Assembly: GCF_004331685.1 (NCBI RefSeq)
Contig: NZ_SJSM01000029.1
Location: forward strand, 1 to 60,466
DNA length: 60,466 nt
Source: Pedobacter hiemivivus
GTDB lineage: Bacteria; Bacteroidota; Bacteroidia; Sphingobacteriales; Sphingobacteriaceae
Reading direction: 5' to 3'
Positions 36,582 through 45,155 of this stretch are shown here, in pieces; within the stretch, counting starts at the first letter, position 1; each line of letters opens with the position of its first letter. The notes below the pieces were generated by a model, which searched no databases, was not told the DNA's origin, and saw only the letters and a program-made list of their open reading frames with translations. The translations under genes and the position numbers were made by a program.

Positions 36582-37232
36582 ATGGAGCATAACAAGAAAA
36601 AATTACATGATTTAAGGCAGGAATATCGCAGTGCACAGCTCACAGAAAAAGATGTGGAAAGCGACCCTATCCTGCAATTCGGAAAATGGTTTTCAGCAGC
36701 CGTAGATGCACAGTTATATGAACCCAATGTAATGACGCTAGCAACAGCCGACCGCTATGGTAAACCCGATGCGCGTATCGTATTGCTAAAGGAATTTGAT
36801 GCAAATGGTTTTGTCTTTTATACAAATTATGAGAGTAAAAAAGGTCAGGATCTCGTTGAAAACCCACAAGCAGCTTTGGTATTTTTTTGGCCAGAACTGG
36901 AACGTCAGGTGCGTATTGAAGGTGTAGTGAGTAAAGTTGATGCCGAAACATCTGCAGATTATTTCCATTCGCGCCCTGTAGGCAGTCAAATTGGCGCCAT
37001 GGCTTCTCCACAAAGTAAAGTGTTGGATAGCCGTGAATCTCTTGAAGAAAAAGTTGCAGACTTGACAAAAGCATACGAGAACAAAGAAATTCCACGTCCG
37101 CTACATTGGGGTGGATATCTGGTAGAGCCTATGCATATTGAATTTTGGCAAGGAAGACCAAGCAGACTACATGACAGAATTGTTTACGACTTAGTGGATG
37201 GTTCGTGGATTATAAATAGATTAGCGCCGTAA
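36582..37232 (+). CDS. pdxH: pyridoxamine 5'-phosphate oxidase
   Basis: A 216-residue FMN-dependent oxidase converting pyridoxine or pyridoxamine 5'-phosphate to pyridoxal phosphate. The family blocks are seen in order: HDLRQEYRSAQLTEKDVESDP, PNVMTLATADRYGKPDARIV, YTNYESKKGQDLVENPQAAL, and a C-terminal EFWQGRPSRLHDRIVY with the invariant RLHDR substrate loop. The ATG at 36582 follows an upstream TTG (36576) that overlaps the promoter and is not needed. Followed 33 nt later by the 3-hydroxyacyl-CoA dehydrogenase gene. Confidence 0.96.
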   Translation: MEHNKKKLHDLRQEYRSAQLTEKDVESDPILQFGKWFSAAVDAQLYEPNVMTLATADRYGKPDARIVLLKEFDANGFVFYTNYESKKGQDLVENPQAALVFFWPELERQVRIEGVVSKVDAETSADYFHSRPVGSQIGAMASPQSKVLDSRESLEEKVADLTKAYENKEIPRPLHWGGYLVEPMHIEFWQGRPSRLHDRIVYDLVDGSWIINRLAP

Positions 37233-37265
37233 AACATTTTAACTAACATCATAAAAAGAAACGAA

Positions 37266-38153
37266 ATGAAGAACATCGCAGTAATCGGCTCTGGCACGAT
37301 GGGCAATGGAATAGCGCATACTTTTGCTCAATTTGGCTTCCAGGTAAATCTTATCGATATTAATGCTGAAGCCTTAGAAAGAGCTATTACAACCATTAGC
37401 AAAAATCTTGATCGTCAAGTTACTAAAGGAACCATAACTGAAGCGGATAAATCAGCCACATTAAATAACATCTTAAGCTTTACAGATCTGCAAACTGGTG
37501 TTGCCAATGTAGATCTTGTTGTAGAGGCGGCAACTGAGAACCTTGATCTTAAACTCAAGATCTTTAAAGAACTCGATGCCTTTGCTAAACCCAATGCTAT
37601 TCTGGCCAGCAATACTTCTTCTATTTCTATTACTAAAATCGCTTCGGTAACTGGTCGTGGTGATAAAGTAATTGGGATGCACTTTATGAATCCAGTACCG
37701 GTAATGAAATTGGTTGAGGTGATCCGTGGCTATGCGACCAGCAATGAAACAACCGAAATAGTGATGGAGCTTTCCAAAAAACTAGGTAAAGCACCAGTTG
37801 AGGTAAATGACTATCCTGGCTTTGTAGCCAACAGAATATTAATACCAATGATTAACGAAGCTATCTATACTTTATATGAAAATGTAGCTGGTGTAGAAGA
37901 GATCGATACCGTGATGAAATTAGGGATGGCGCATCCAATGGGCCCATTGCAATTGGCTGATTTTATTGGCTTAGATGTTTGTCTGGCTATTCTTCGCGTA
38001 TTACAAGATGGTTTTGGGAATCCTAAATATGCTCCATGTCCTTTATTGGTTAATATGGTAACAGCAGGCAATAAAGGAGTTAAATCTGGCGAAGGCTTTT
38101 ACAACTATGCCAATGGGGTTAAAGAAGCCACTGTAGCGGCCAAATTTAGCTAG
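37266..38153 (+). CDS. 3-hydroxybutyryl-CoA dehydrogenase
   Basis: A 295-residue NAD(H)-dependent 3-hydroxyacyl-CoA dehydrogenase. The Rossmann opening KNIAVIGSGTMGNGIAHTFA binds NAD; the active-site region GMHFMNPVPVMKLVEVIRG has the catalytic His, and NDYPGFVANRILIPMINEA contains the conserved Asn. It interconverts 3-hydroxyacyl-CoA and 3-oxoacyl-CoA in fatty acid or butyrate-type metabolism; standalone, without an enoyl-CoA hydratase domain. The start is the only good ATG, preceded by AAAAAGAAACGAA. It follows pdxH by 33 nt and may be cotranscribed. Confidence 0.93.
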   Translation: MKNIAVIGSGTMGNGIAHTFAQFGFQVNLIDINAEALERAITTISKNLDRQVTKGTITEADKSATLNNILSFTDLQTGVANVDLVVEAATENLDLKLKIFKELDAFAKPNAILASNTSSISITKIASVTGRGDKVIGMHFMNPVPVMKLVEVIRGYATSNETTEIVMELSKKLGKAPVEVNDYPGFVANRILIPMINEAIYTLYENVAGVEEIDTVMKLGMAHPMGPLQLADFIGLDVCLAILRVLQDGFGNPKYAPCPLLVNMVTAGNKGVKSGEGFYNYANGVKEATVAAKFS

Positions 38154-38181
38154 ACATTACAATATTTCTAATTTTTAAGCG

Positions 38182-38189
38182 TATTTTTG
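38182..38189 (+). promoter_or_regulatory. ruvB -7 element, 4 nt before the ATG
   Basis: TATTTTTG, exact match to TAnnTTTG, ending 4 nt before the ruvB ATG at 38194; consistent with a leaderless or nearly leaderless transcript. Confidence 0.5.
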
Positions 38190-38193
38190 AGCA

Positions 38194-39216
38194 ATGAACG
38201 AGAATCTTGATCCTTCCGCTGAAAGCTTATCACCCATAGAACGCGATATTGAAAAAGTATTGCGGCCACAGGCTTTTGATGATTTTACGGGACAGGAAAA
38301 AGTGATGGAAAACCTAAAAATCTTTGTACAAGCTGCAAAGCTACGTGGTGAACCTTTAGATCACGTTTTACTCCATGGCCCTCCGGGCTTAGGTAAAACA
38401 ACCCTTTCCTACATCATTGCCAATGAAATGAGTGTGGGCATAAAGGTTACTTCCGGACCGGTATTGGATAAGCCAGGTGATTTGGCAGGTCTATTAACTG
38501 GCCTTGATGAAGGAGACATCCTGTTTATTGATGAGATACACCGTTTAAGTCCTTTGGTTGAAGAGTATCTATACTCTGCGATGGAAGACTTTAAAATAGA
38601 TATTATGCTGGAGAGTGGGCCTAATGCCCGCTCTGTACAGATCAGCTTGAATCCTTTTACGCTTGTTGGCGCAACTACCCGTTCGGGCTTGTTAACCGCA
38701 CCTTTAAGAGCGAGGTTTGGAATCAATTCCAGACTGGCTTATTATGATGCAAAATTACTGACCACCATCGTTTTAAGGTCTTCAGAGATTTTAAAAACAC
38801 CGATTACAGATGAGGGTGCTTACGAAATTGCACGCCGGAGTCGCGGTACTCCTCGTATCGCGAATGCTTTATTAAGACGTACACGTGATTTTGCACAAAT
38901 TAAAGGCACTGGTGAGATCAATACTGACATTGCCCGCTATGCCCTAAAAGCCTTAAATGTGGATGAGCACGGTTTAGATGAAATGGACAACAAGATTCTG
39001 ACCACCATCATCGATAAGTTTAAAGGTGGTCCTGTAGGTTTAAAAACCATTGCAACTGCTGTTGGCGAAGATGAAGGTACCATTGAAGAAGTTTATGAGC
39101 CATTCTTGATCCAGGAAGGTTTTCTAATGCGTACATCGAGAGGTCGCGAAGTTACGGAGGCTGCTTACAAGCACTTGCAACGAAATTATCCCGGACAAAC
39201 CGGAAGATTGTTTTAA
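38194..39216 (+). CDS. ruvB: Holliday junction branch migration helicase RuvB
   Basis: A 340-residue AAA+ motor that drives branch migration with RuvA. Walker A GPPGLGKTTLSYIIA near residue 63, Walker B ILFIDEIHRLSPLVEEYLY, sensor GATTRSGLLTAPLRARF with the arginine finger region, and a C-terminal winged helix (GPVGLKTIATAVGEDEGTIE) with PFLIQEGFLMRTSRGR. Length and order are normal. ruvA and ruvC are not in the window. Monocistronic by spacing, with its own promoter. Confidence 0.98.
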   Translation: MNENLDPSAESLSPIERDIEKVLRPQAFDDFTGQEKVMENLKIFVQAAKLRGEPLDHVLLHGPPGLGKTTLSYIIANEMSVGIKVTSGPVLDKPGDLAGLLTGLDEGDILFIDEIHRLSPLVEEYLYSAMEDFKIDIMLESGPNARSVQISLNPFTLVGATTRSGLLTAPLRARFGINSRLAYYDAKLLTTIVLRSSEILKTPITDEGAYEIARRSRGTPRIANALLRRTRDFAQIKGTGEINTDIARYALKALNVDEHGLDEMDNKILTTIIDKFKGGPVGLKTIATAVGEDEGTIEEVYEPFLIQEGFLMRTSRGREVTEAAYKHLQRNYPGQTGRLF

Positions 39217-39252
39217 TAACAGAATTTAGGCATCATTTCTGTTCATATTAGC

Positions 39253-39260
39253 TAAATTTG
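39253..39260 (+). promoter_or_regulatory. -7 element of the GNAT-nitrilase gene, 5 nt before the ATG
   Basis: TAAATTTG matches TAnnTTTG and ends 5 nt before the ATG at 39266, so the transcript would have almost no leader. Confidence 0.5.
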
Positions 39261-39265
39261 CTGAT

Positions 39266-40774
39266 ATGAACATTGAAACCAGAAAACTTACTTTAGAAGA
39301 TTATGATGACTTAAAAGAATCCATGCAGCAAGCGTACGATACGCTAGGTGGGCAGATATGGAGTAAAGTTACCATTGCAAAGCTTTTAAAACTATTCCCG
39401 GAAGGACAGTTGTGTATAGCTGTTGATGATAAAGTAGTTGCATGTTCCTTATCCATTATTGTCGATTACGATGAGTATGGCGATAAACACACCTACCAAT
39501 TGATTACTGGTGATTATACTTTTTCTACCCATGATCCAAATGGTGATACTTTATACGGAATTGAAATCTTTGTTTCCCCTGAATTCCGGGGACTTCGGTT
39601 GGGGCGCCGGCTTTATGAAGTAAGAAAAGAACTCTGCGAAAGTCTTAATTTAAAAAGTATTATTGCCGGCGGACGTATACCGGGTTATCATCAACATGCG
39701 GAAAAGCTAAGTCCAAGACAATACATTGACAAAGTAAAAGCAAAGGAGCTCTATGATCCAACGCTAACCTTTCAACTGTCCAATGATTTCCACGTCAGGA
39801 AAGTTCTTAAAAACTATCTTCCAGGTGACCATGAATCTAAAGAATTTGCAACGCTGATTGAATGGAACAATATCTATTATCAGGGTATAGATGCCTCAGC
39901 ACGCTCAGCAAAAACTATTAGAATAGGTTTAGTGCAGTGGCAAATGCGTTTATTTCCTGACATTGATGCCTTTTACGAACAGGTTGAATTTTTTGTAGAC
40001 GCAGTAAGTGGTTACAAATCTGATTTTATCATGTTCCCGGAATTCTTTAACACCCCTTTATTGCAGCCATATAATCATTTACCGGAAATGGAGGCCATGC
40101 GCAAACTTGCCGAGCAAACTAAAGAAATTGTACAACGTATACAACAGTATGCCCTTTCTTACAATGTAAACATCATATCCGGCAGCATGCCTATAATTGA
40201 AAACAACAAATTATACAATGCAACCTACCTTTGCCATAGAAGTGGAAAAACTGATGAATATAGAAAAATTCATATTACTCCAAATGAGCAAAAATACTAT
40301 GGAATGGTGGGTGGGGATAAAATCAAGGTATTTGATACCGACTGTGGTAAAATAGGTATATTGATCTGTTATGATGTAGAATTTCCAGAGTTGAGCAGAA
40401 TATTGGCAGATCAGGGTATGCAAATCTTATTTGTTCCTTTTCTAACAGATACACAAAATGGATACACCAGAGTTAGACATTGTGCGCAGGCTAGGGCAAT
40501 AGAAAATGAATGTTATGTAGCTATTGCCGGTTGTGTAGGTAATTTACCCAAAGTAAATAATATGGATATCCAGTTTGCGCAGTCAGCTGTATTCACACCT
40601 TCCGATTTTGCCTTCCCTACAAATGCCGTGAAAGCTGAAACTACTCCGAATACAGAAATGATGCTGGTCGTTGATGTAGATCTTCATCTCTTAGACGAGC
40701 TCCATCACTTTGGAACGGTTAAAATATTAAAAGACAGACGGACCGACCTGTATGAAGTCAGGTTATTAAAGTAA
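39266..40774 (+). CDS. GNAT acetyltransferase-carbon-nitrogen hydrolase fusion
   Basis: A 502-residue two-domain protein. Residues 1-160 are GNAT-like, with the acetyl-CoA loop EFRGLRLGRRLYEVRK. Residues ~220-490 are a nitrilase-superfamily domain with its Glu-Lys-Cys triad visible: Glu in DFIMFPEFFNTP, Lys in YRKIHITPNEQKYYG and Cys in GILICYDVEFPEL. The fusion is known in Bacteroidota and some other bacteria; its substrate is unknown. One plausible idea is acetylation followed by amide hydrolysis of the same small molecule, or repair of a damaged metabolite. The gene converges with the small membrane protein gene, 1 nt between stops. Confidence 0.93.
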   Translation: MNIETRKLTLEDYDDLKESMQQAYDTLGGQIWSKVTIAKLLKLFPEGQLCIAVDDKVVACSLSIIVDYDEYGDKHTYQLITGDYTFSTHDPNGDTLYGIEIFVSPEFRGLRLGRRLYEVRKELCESLNLKSIIAGGRIPGYHQHAEKLSPRQYIDKVKAKELYDPTLTFQLSNDFHVRKVLKNYLPGDHESKEFATLIEWNNIYYQGIDASARSAKTIRIGLVQWQMRLFPDIDAFYEQVEFFVDAVSGYKSDFIMFPEFFNTPLLQPYNHLPEMEAMRKLAEQTKEIVQRIQQYALSYNVNIISGSMPIIENNKLYNATYLCHRSGKTDEYRKIHITPNEQKYYGMVGGDKIKVFDTDCGKIGILICYDVEFPELSRILADQGMQILFVPFLTDTQNGYTRVRHCAQARAIENECYVAIAGCVGNLPKVNNMDIQFAQSAVFTPSDFAFPTNAVKAETTPNTEMMLVVDVDLHLLDELHHFGTVKILKDRRTDLYEVRLLK

Positions 40775-40775
40775 T

Positions 40776-40985
40776 TTATTTATGAAAAAACAGCCAATAA
40801 ATCAACAAGGCAATAACTAGTAACGGTATAAGCCATCTTAATACTACGGCAGCACCATTGATATCCTTTTCCTCTACGGCTTCACGGGGTGGTCCGGGAT
40901 CTGCCTTATGTTTGTCATAGTCATGTTCTATTGGTTTGTGTTTGTGGGGATGGTCTTCGCTATGTTGCTCCTCTTTATTTTCCAT
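40776..40985 (-). CDS. small His-rich single-span membrane protein
   Basis: A 69-residue protein: a charged N-terminal half with six histidines and many Lys/Glu (HSEDHPHKHKPIEHDYDKHK), then one strong hydrophobic segment (VVLRWLIPLLVIALLIYWLF) at the C-terminus. Function unknown; the histidine cluster could bind metal ions, but that is speculation. Coding is supported by composition and the clear ATG, and it lies neatly between the stop of the GNAT fusion and the queG promoter. A large overlapping frame on the other strand is only an upstream extension of queG. Confidence 0.75.
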   Translation of the reverse strand: MENKEEQHSEDHPHKHKPIEHDYDKHKADPGPPREAVEEKDINGAAVVLRWLIPLLVIALLIYWLFFHK

Positions 40986-41052
40986 GACTTTAAGTTTTGG
41001 TTTATTAAATTAATAACAAATGAGCCCATAAAAAGTTTACAATACAAAGCCT

Positions 41053-41060
41053 TATCTTTG
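41053..41060 (+). promoter_or_regulatory. queG -7 element, 6 nt before the ATG
   Basis: TATCTTTG matches TAnnTTTG, ending 6 nt before the queG ATG at 41067. It supports that start and excludes the long N-terminal extension of the open frame. Confidence 0.55.
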
Positions 41061-41066
41061 CGGCTT

Positions 41067-42005
41067 ATGATAAGCAATGCTTCCAAATACAGCAAAATAA
41101 TTAAAGCCGAAGCCCTAAGGCTAGGTTTTATGCAATGCGGTATTGCCAAAGCAGATTTTTTAGAAGAAGAGGCGCCTAAGTTAGAAAGTTGGTTACAACA
41201 AAACCATCATGGCCAAATGGCCTATATGGAGAATCATTTTGACAAACGACTAGATCCAAGGTTGCTCGTAGATGATTCCAAATCAGTGATCTCGCTTACG
41301 CTTAATTACTTTCCTGATGCGGAACAAACTGATCCTGATGCCCCAAAGATCTCTAAATATGCTTATGGGATGGATTATCATCAGGTGATTAAAGATAAGC
41401 TGTTCCAATTGCTAAGCTTTATTAGTGAGGAAATTGGAGAAGTTGCAGGTAGAGCTTTTGTAGATTCAGCACCAGTGCTAGACCGCGCCTGGGCAAAACG
41501 TGCAGGTATTGGATGGATTGGTAAAAACAGCAATCTCATCAATAAAAAGAGTGGATCGTTCTTTTTTTTAGCTGAACTTATCGTAGATCTGGACTTGGAA
41601 TATGATAACCAATTCGAGACCGATCATTGCGGCACTTGTACAAAATGTATCGATGCCTGCCCTACTGACGCCATTTTATCACCTTATGTGATAGACGCAA
41701 AGAAATGTATCTCCTATCTAACCATTGAGCTAAGAGAAGAAATTGATACGGGATTTAAAGACAAAATGGACAACTGGATGTTTGGTTGCGACGTTTGTCA
41801 GGATGTATGTCCCTGGAACAGATTTTCGGCCCCGCATACCGAGCCCCTATTTAAACCTAATGAGCAATTATTAACGATGAAACGTGAGGATTGGCTAGAC
41901 ATAACAGAAGATGTTTTTAAAACCATCTTTAAAAACTCGGCTGTTAAGCGCACCAAATTTAAAGGACTAACCAGAAATATAGATTTCATAAAAAAGACCC
42001 TATAA
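41067..42005 (+). CDS. queG: epoxyqueuosine reductase
   Basis: A 312-residue cobalamin-dependent iron-sulfur enzyme that reduces epoxyqueuosine to queuosine in tRNA. Two ferredoxin-type cluster motifs are clear: CGTCTKCIDACPTDAI (~residue 190) and CDVCQDVCPWNRF (~240). Upstream, GRAFVDSAPVLDRAWAKRAG and GWIGKNSNLI are the family's conserved catalytic block. The ATG at 41067 was chosen because it opens with MISNASKYSK-type helix as homologues do and follows a -7 element. The 3' end is inside a terminator stem. Other queuosine genes are not in the window. Confidence 0.95.
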   Translation: MISNASKYSKIIKAEALRLGFMQCGIAKADFLEEEAPKLESWLQQNHHGQMAYMENHFDKRLDPRLLVDDSKSVISLTLNYFPDAEQTDPDAPKISKYAYGMDYHQVIKDKLFQLLSFISEEIGEVAGRAFVDSAPVLDRAWAKRAGIGWIGKNSNLINKKSGSFFFLAELIVDLDLEYDNQFETDHCGTCTKCIDACPTDAILSPYVIDAKKCISYLTIELREEIDTGFKDKMDNWMFGCDVCQDVCPWNRFSAPHTEPLFKPNEQLLTMKREDWLDITEDVFKTIFKNSAVKRTKFKGLTRNIDFIKKTL

Positions 42006-42018
42006 AAGGGTCTTTTTT
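41990..42018. terminator. bidirectional intrinsic terminator between queG and the exonuclease gene
   Basis: AAAAAAGACCC (41990-42000) pairs with GGGTCTTTTTT (42008-42018), 11 bp with a 7-nt loop. The queG stop codon lies in the loop. A-run on one side and T-run on the other make it work in both directions for these converging genes. Confidence 0.9.
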
Positions 42019-42037
42019 AATATTATAATGATTGTAT

Positions 42038-43018
42038 CTATTTACCAAACTTCATTTTCAGCTGTTCTAACATATCGTTAGTCACATCTACAACAGGCTT
42101 TTCTTTCTTTACAGGAGCAGCTTGTGCTTTTTCCTGAACTTGTTGCGGTCTTGGCGGTTGTTTTGCTCTATTGGCTTCGGCTAGCTGTTGTCTTTCCTGC
42201 TTAAGCAAGTCTTTCTTTTTGCTCCACCTTGCCCAGATCTCATCTAGCTTTTTCTTAGTATACAATGGAAAATCACCTTGTTTCATCCAGGCATAATAGC
42301 TAGGCTCGGTATCGAATACCTGCTCTACAGTTTTGCCTTTGTGTTTACCAAAGTTGAATATTTCTTCTTCATTTTCATTAAAAACCATCCTTCCGGCAAA
42401 ATCAACCGGCTTGTTCATATTGGTAAATGTATGAAGTGCGTCTACATCATTTTGCACAGGTCTGGATATCTTACCTTGTTTATCTTCAAAATCAACGTCT
42501 TTATAACGCTCAATTTGAGCCAACAATACATGGTAAGTAGCTGTAATATCAGCTTCAGCTGAATGCGCATTAATGATGTCTTTACCACAATAGTACTTAT
42601 AAGCGGCACGTAAAGTACGCTGTTCCATCTGGTGAAATATATTCTGAACATCAACAAATTTACGGTCAGACATATCAAAGTCTATTCCTGCCCTTAAAAA
42701 CTCTTCCAGTATTACTGGAATGTCAAATCGGTTAGAATTATAGCCAGCAAGATCCGCATCGCCAATAAACTCAGACAATTCGGCTGCAACGGCTTTAAAA
42801 GTAGGCGCTGTAGCAATATCCTCATCATAAATTCCATGTATCAATGATGAATGCAGTGGAATTGGCATCTCTGGATTAATGCGCATGGATTTGATTAGCT
42901 CAGATCCATCAGGCATAGCTTTTAATATAGCAATTTCAACAATACGATCGGCACCAACATTTACTCCTGTGGTTTCCAAATCAAAAAATGCGAGTGGGCG
43001 TTTTAAATTTAATTTCAT
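42038..43018 (-). CDS. DnaQ-like 3'-5' exonuclease with C-terminal DUF3820-like part
   Basis: A 326-residue DEDD-family exonuclease. Exo I motif FFDLETTGVNVGADRIVEIA begins at residue 12; SRFDIPVILEEF-like and HSAEADITATYHVL supply the Exo II and Exo III acidic residues. Residues ~215-260 (IFNFGKHKGKTVEQVFDTEP) resemble DUF3820. The tail is rich in Lys, Gln and Pro (PPRPQQVQEKAQAAPVKK) and probably flexible. It may be a proofreading-like or repair exonuclease rather than the replicative epsilon subunit. Monocistronic. Confidence 0.9.
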   Translation of the reverse strand: MKLNLKRPLAFFDLETTGVNVGADRIVEIAILKAMPDGSELIKSMRINPEMPIPLHSSLIHGIYDEDIATAPTFKAVAAELSEFIGDADLAGYNSNRFDIPVILEEFLRAGIDFDMSDRKFVDVQNIFHQMEQRTLRAAYKYYCGKDIINAHSAEADITATYHVLLAQIERYKDVDFEDKQGKISRPVQNDVDALHTFTNMNKPVDFAGRMVFNENEEEIFNFGKHKGKTVEQVFDTEPSYYAWMKQGDFPLYTKKKLDEIWARWSKKKDLLKQERQQLAEANRAKQPPRPQQVQEKAQAAPVKKEKPVVDVTNDMLEQLKMKFGK

Positions 43019-43181
43019 TTCAATCTTTTTGGTAGCACTTCAAAAGTCGTAAAAATCATCCATTAATCCTTAACATATTTGATAACACATTAATTTCTAT
43101 CTGAATAATTTGCAATGCATTTTTTTATTCAGATTTCTACTTTTATCTTGCAGTTTATAATTATACCTTAAACGCTCATTA

Positions 43182-45155
43182 ATGAGGAATCTTTTCTTTC
43201 TACTCTCTTTTTTTTCTTCTACCACCCTATTTGCACAGGATTTCGACTACCTTAAGGTGAGTCAGGCTGACCTAAATTTTACCAAAACAAAACTGGATAG
43301 CAATGCCAATGCAGTAGTATTGCGTGAATTTGGCACAGCTGCAGTTAGATTCGATGATAATTATGGCAATTTATATATAGACTTTGAATACCATGTCCGG
43401 ATAAAAATCCTGAACAAAAAAGGTTTTGAAAGTGCCAATATTGTCATACCCTTGTTCAGGAGTGGAGACAAAGAAGAAACAATTGAGGAACTGAAAGCAA
43501 GCACCATCAACTACGTAAACGGTATAATCTCTCTGACAGAGCTTGATAAAAAGAAAATATTCACAGAAAAAATGAATAAGTATGTTACGCTTAGCAAGTT
43601 TACCATGCCTAATCTGACCGAAGGAAGCATCATAGAATATAGTTATCGGTTACACTCCCCAAGAATCTTTAATTTCAGGACCTGGGAATTCCAATCCAAT
43701 ATCCCAAAGTTACACAGTGAATACATTGCCATGATTCCAGGCTTATATAACTATAATGTTGCTTTGCGAGGGGCGCAAAAGCTAACTTCACAAAATGCAG
43801 AGCTAAGTAGGGAGTGTCTCAGAATTGCTGGAAGAGCTATTGATTGTTCAAAAATGACGTATATCATGAAAGACATACCCCCATTTATTGAGGAGGACTA
43901 CATGACTGCCCCAAGCAATTTCAAATCGGCTATTAATTTCGAATTGTCGGACTATATCACCTCTAATGGAGCTAAGCAAAGTATCACCAAAGAATGGAAA
44001 GATATAGATTATCAATTGGTTGATGACAAATCTTTTGGTAGCCAGATTAAAAAAAAGGATCTTTTTAAACCACTGCTACCCGATATACTAAAAAATACAA
44101 CCGACCCGCTGAGCAAGGCTAAAGCGATCTATTCTTATATAAAGCATAACATTAAAGAAAACGGTTTTATTGGAATATACAGTGAAAACACAATTAAAAA
44201 GGCATTAGAAACACATACGGGGAATACCGCTGATATTAATCTGGCACTAGTTGCGGCATTAAATTCGGCTGAAATTGATGCCGAAGCTGTTATCCTTTCA
44301 ACTCGTGTAAATGGCCTTGTCAATACACTATTTCCGGTAATCAGCGACTTTAACTACGTCATCGCAAAAGTAAATATCGATGGCAAATCTTATTTATTAG
44401 ATGCTTCAGAACCCTTAATGCCATTTGGCTTACTTCCTTTGCGTTGCATAAATGGTCAGGGACGAGTAATTCCATTAAAAAAACCATCCTATTGGTATGA
44501 TCTTACTGCCAGTCAGAAAGAAACAACACGGTATAACTTAACTGGCGAACTTGGAAAAGACGGTAAAATAAAAGGAGTATTAACCACCTACTCCATCGGC
44601 TATGCGGCTTTCAATAAACGCAGAAGGATCATGGCCGCCAACTCTATAGATGAATTTGTAGAGAAGCTTGACGAAAGTATGCCAACGATCAAGATTGTTA
44701 AACATGAGATAAAGAATCTGGATAGCCTCGAAAACCCGCTTACTGAAATTTATGATGTCGAAATATCAGCCTTTCAGAACATCAATCATGATCCCCTATT
44801 CTTCAATCCTTTTTTTATTGATAGGACTACCAGAAACCCATTTAACTTAAATGAACGTACCTACCCGGTAGATTTAGGGAGTCAAACGGAGCAGCGCGTC
44901 TCTATGTCCATTAAGCTACCCGACAATTACACCTTAGCCGATAAGCCCAAGGAATTAAATATAGGTTTACCAGGCGCAGGGGGCAGATTCTTGTGTACAA
45001 CGTCCTTAGAAGATGGTATATTGGTATTCAATCAACTATTGCAGTTCAACAAACCTATATATGGACCCGAAGAATACCTGGGACTTAAGGAATTATACAG
45101 CAGAATCATTCAAGTTCAAAAAACCGATATTATCCTTAAAAAGCAAGGTAAATGA
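43182..45155 (+). CDS. DUF3857 domain protein, transglutaminase-like, paralogue A
   Basis: A 657-residue exported protein (signal MRNLFFLLSFFSSTTLFAQ). Residues ~50-210 are DUF3857 (YLKVSQADLNFTKTKL opening, LREFGTAAVRFDDNYGNLYI, and EGSIIEYSYRLHSPRIF). The middle (residues ~280-420) has the fold region of transglutaminase-like proteins (AKAIYSYIKHNIKENG) but I do not see the usual catalytic Cys in the GD-C segment: the equivalent stretch reads HTGNTADINLALVAAL. It may therefore be a non-catalytic family member. Function of the family is unknown. Its stop overlaps the start of the next paralogue (ATGA), so translation is coupled. Confidence 0.88.
   Translation: MRNLFFLLSFFSSTTLFAQDFDYLKVSQADLNFTKTKLDSNANAVVLREFGTAAVRFDDNYGNLYIDFEYHVRIKILNKKGFESANIVIPLFRSGDKEETIEELKASTINYVNGIISLTELDKKKIFTEKMNKYVTLSKFTMPNLTEGSIIEYSYRLHSPRIFNFRTWEFQSNIPKLHSEYIAMIPGLYNYNVALRGAQKLTSQNAELSRECLRIAGRAIDCSKMTYIMKDIPPFIEEDYMTAPSNFKSAINFELSDYITSNGAKQSITKEWKDIDYQLVDDKSFGSQIKKKDLFKPLLPDILKNTTDPLSKAKAIYSYIKHNIKENGFIGIYSENTIKKALETHTGNTADINLALVAALNSAEIDAEAVILSTRVNGLVNTLFPVISDFNYVIAKVNIDGKSYLLDASEPLMPFGLLPLRCINGQGRVIPLKKPSYWYDLTASQKETTRYNLTGELGKDGKIKGVLTTYSIGYAAFNKRRRIMAANSIDEFVEKLDESMPTIKIVKHEIKNLDSLENPLTEIYDVEISAFQNINHDPLFFNPFFIDRTTRNPFNLNERTYPVDLGSQTEQRVSMSIKLPDNYTLADKPKELNIGLPGAGGRFLCTTSLEDGILVFNQLLQFNKPIYGPEEYLGLKELYSRIIQVQKTDIILKKQGK

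Noticed and set aside
40908..41066. Hydrophobic N-terminal extension of queG
   Set aside because: It lies across the divergent small gene and the -7 element; homologues begin at 41067.
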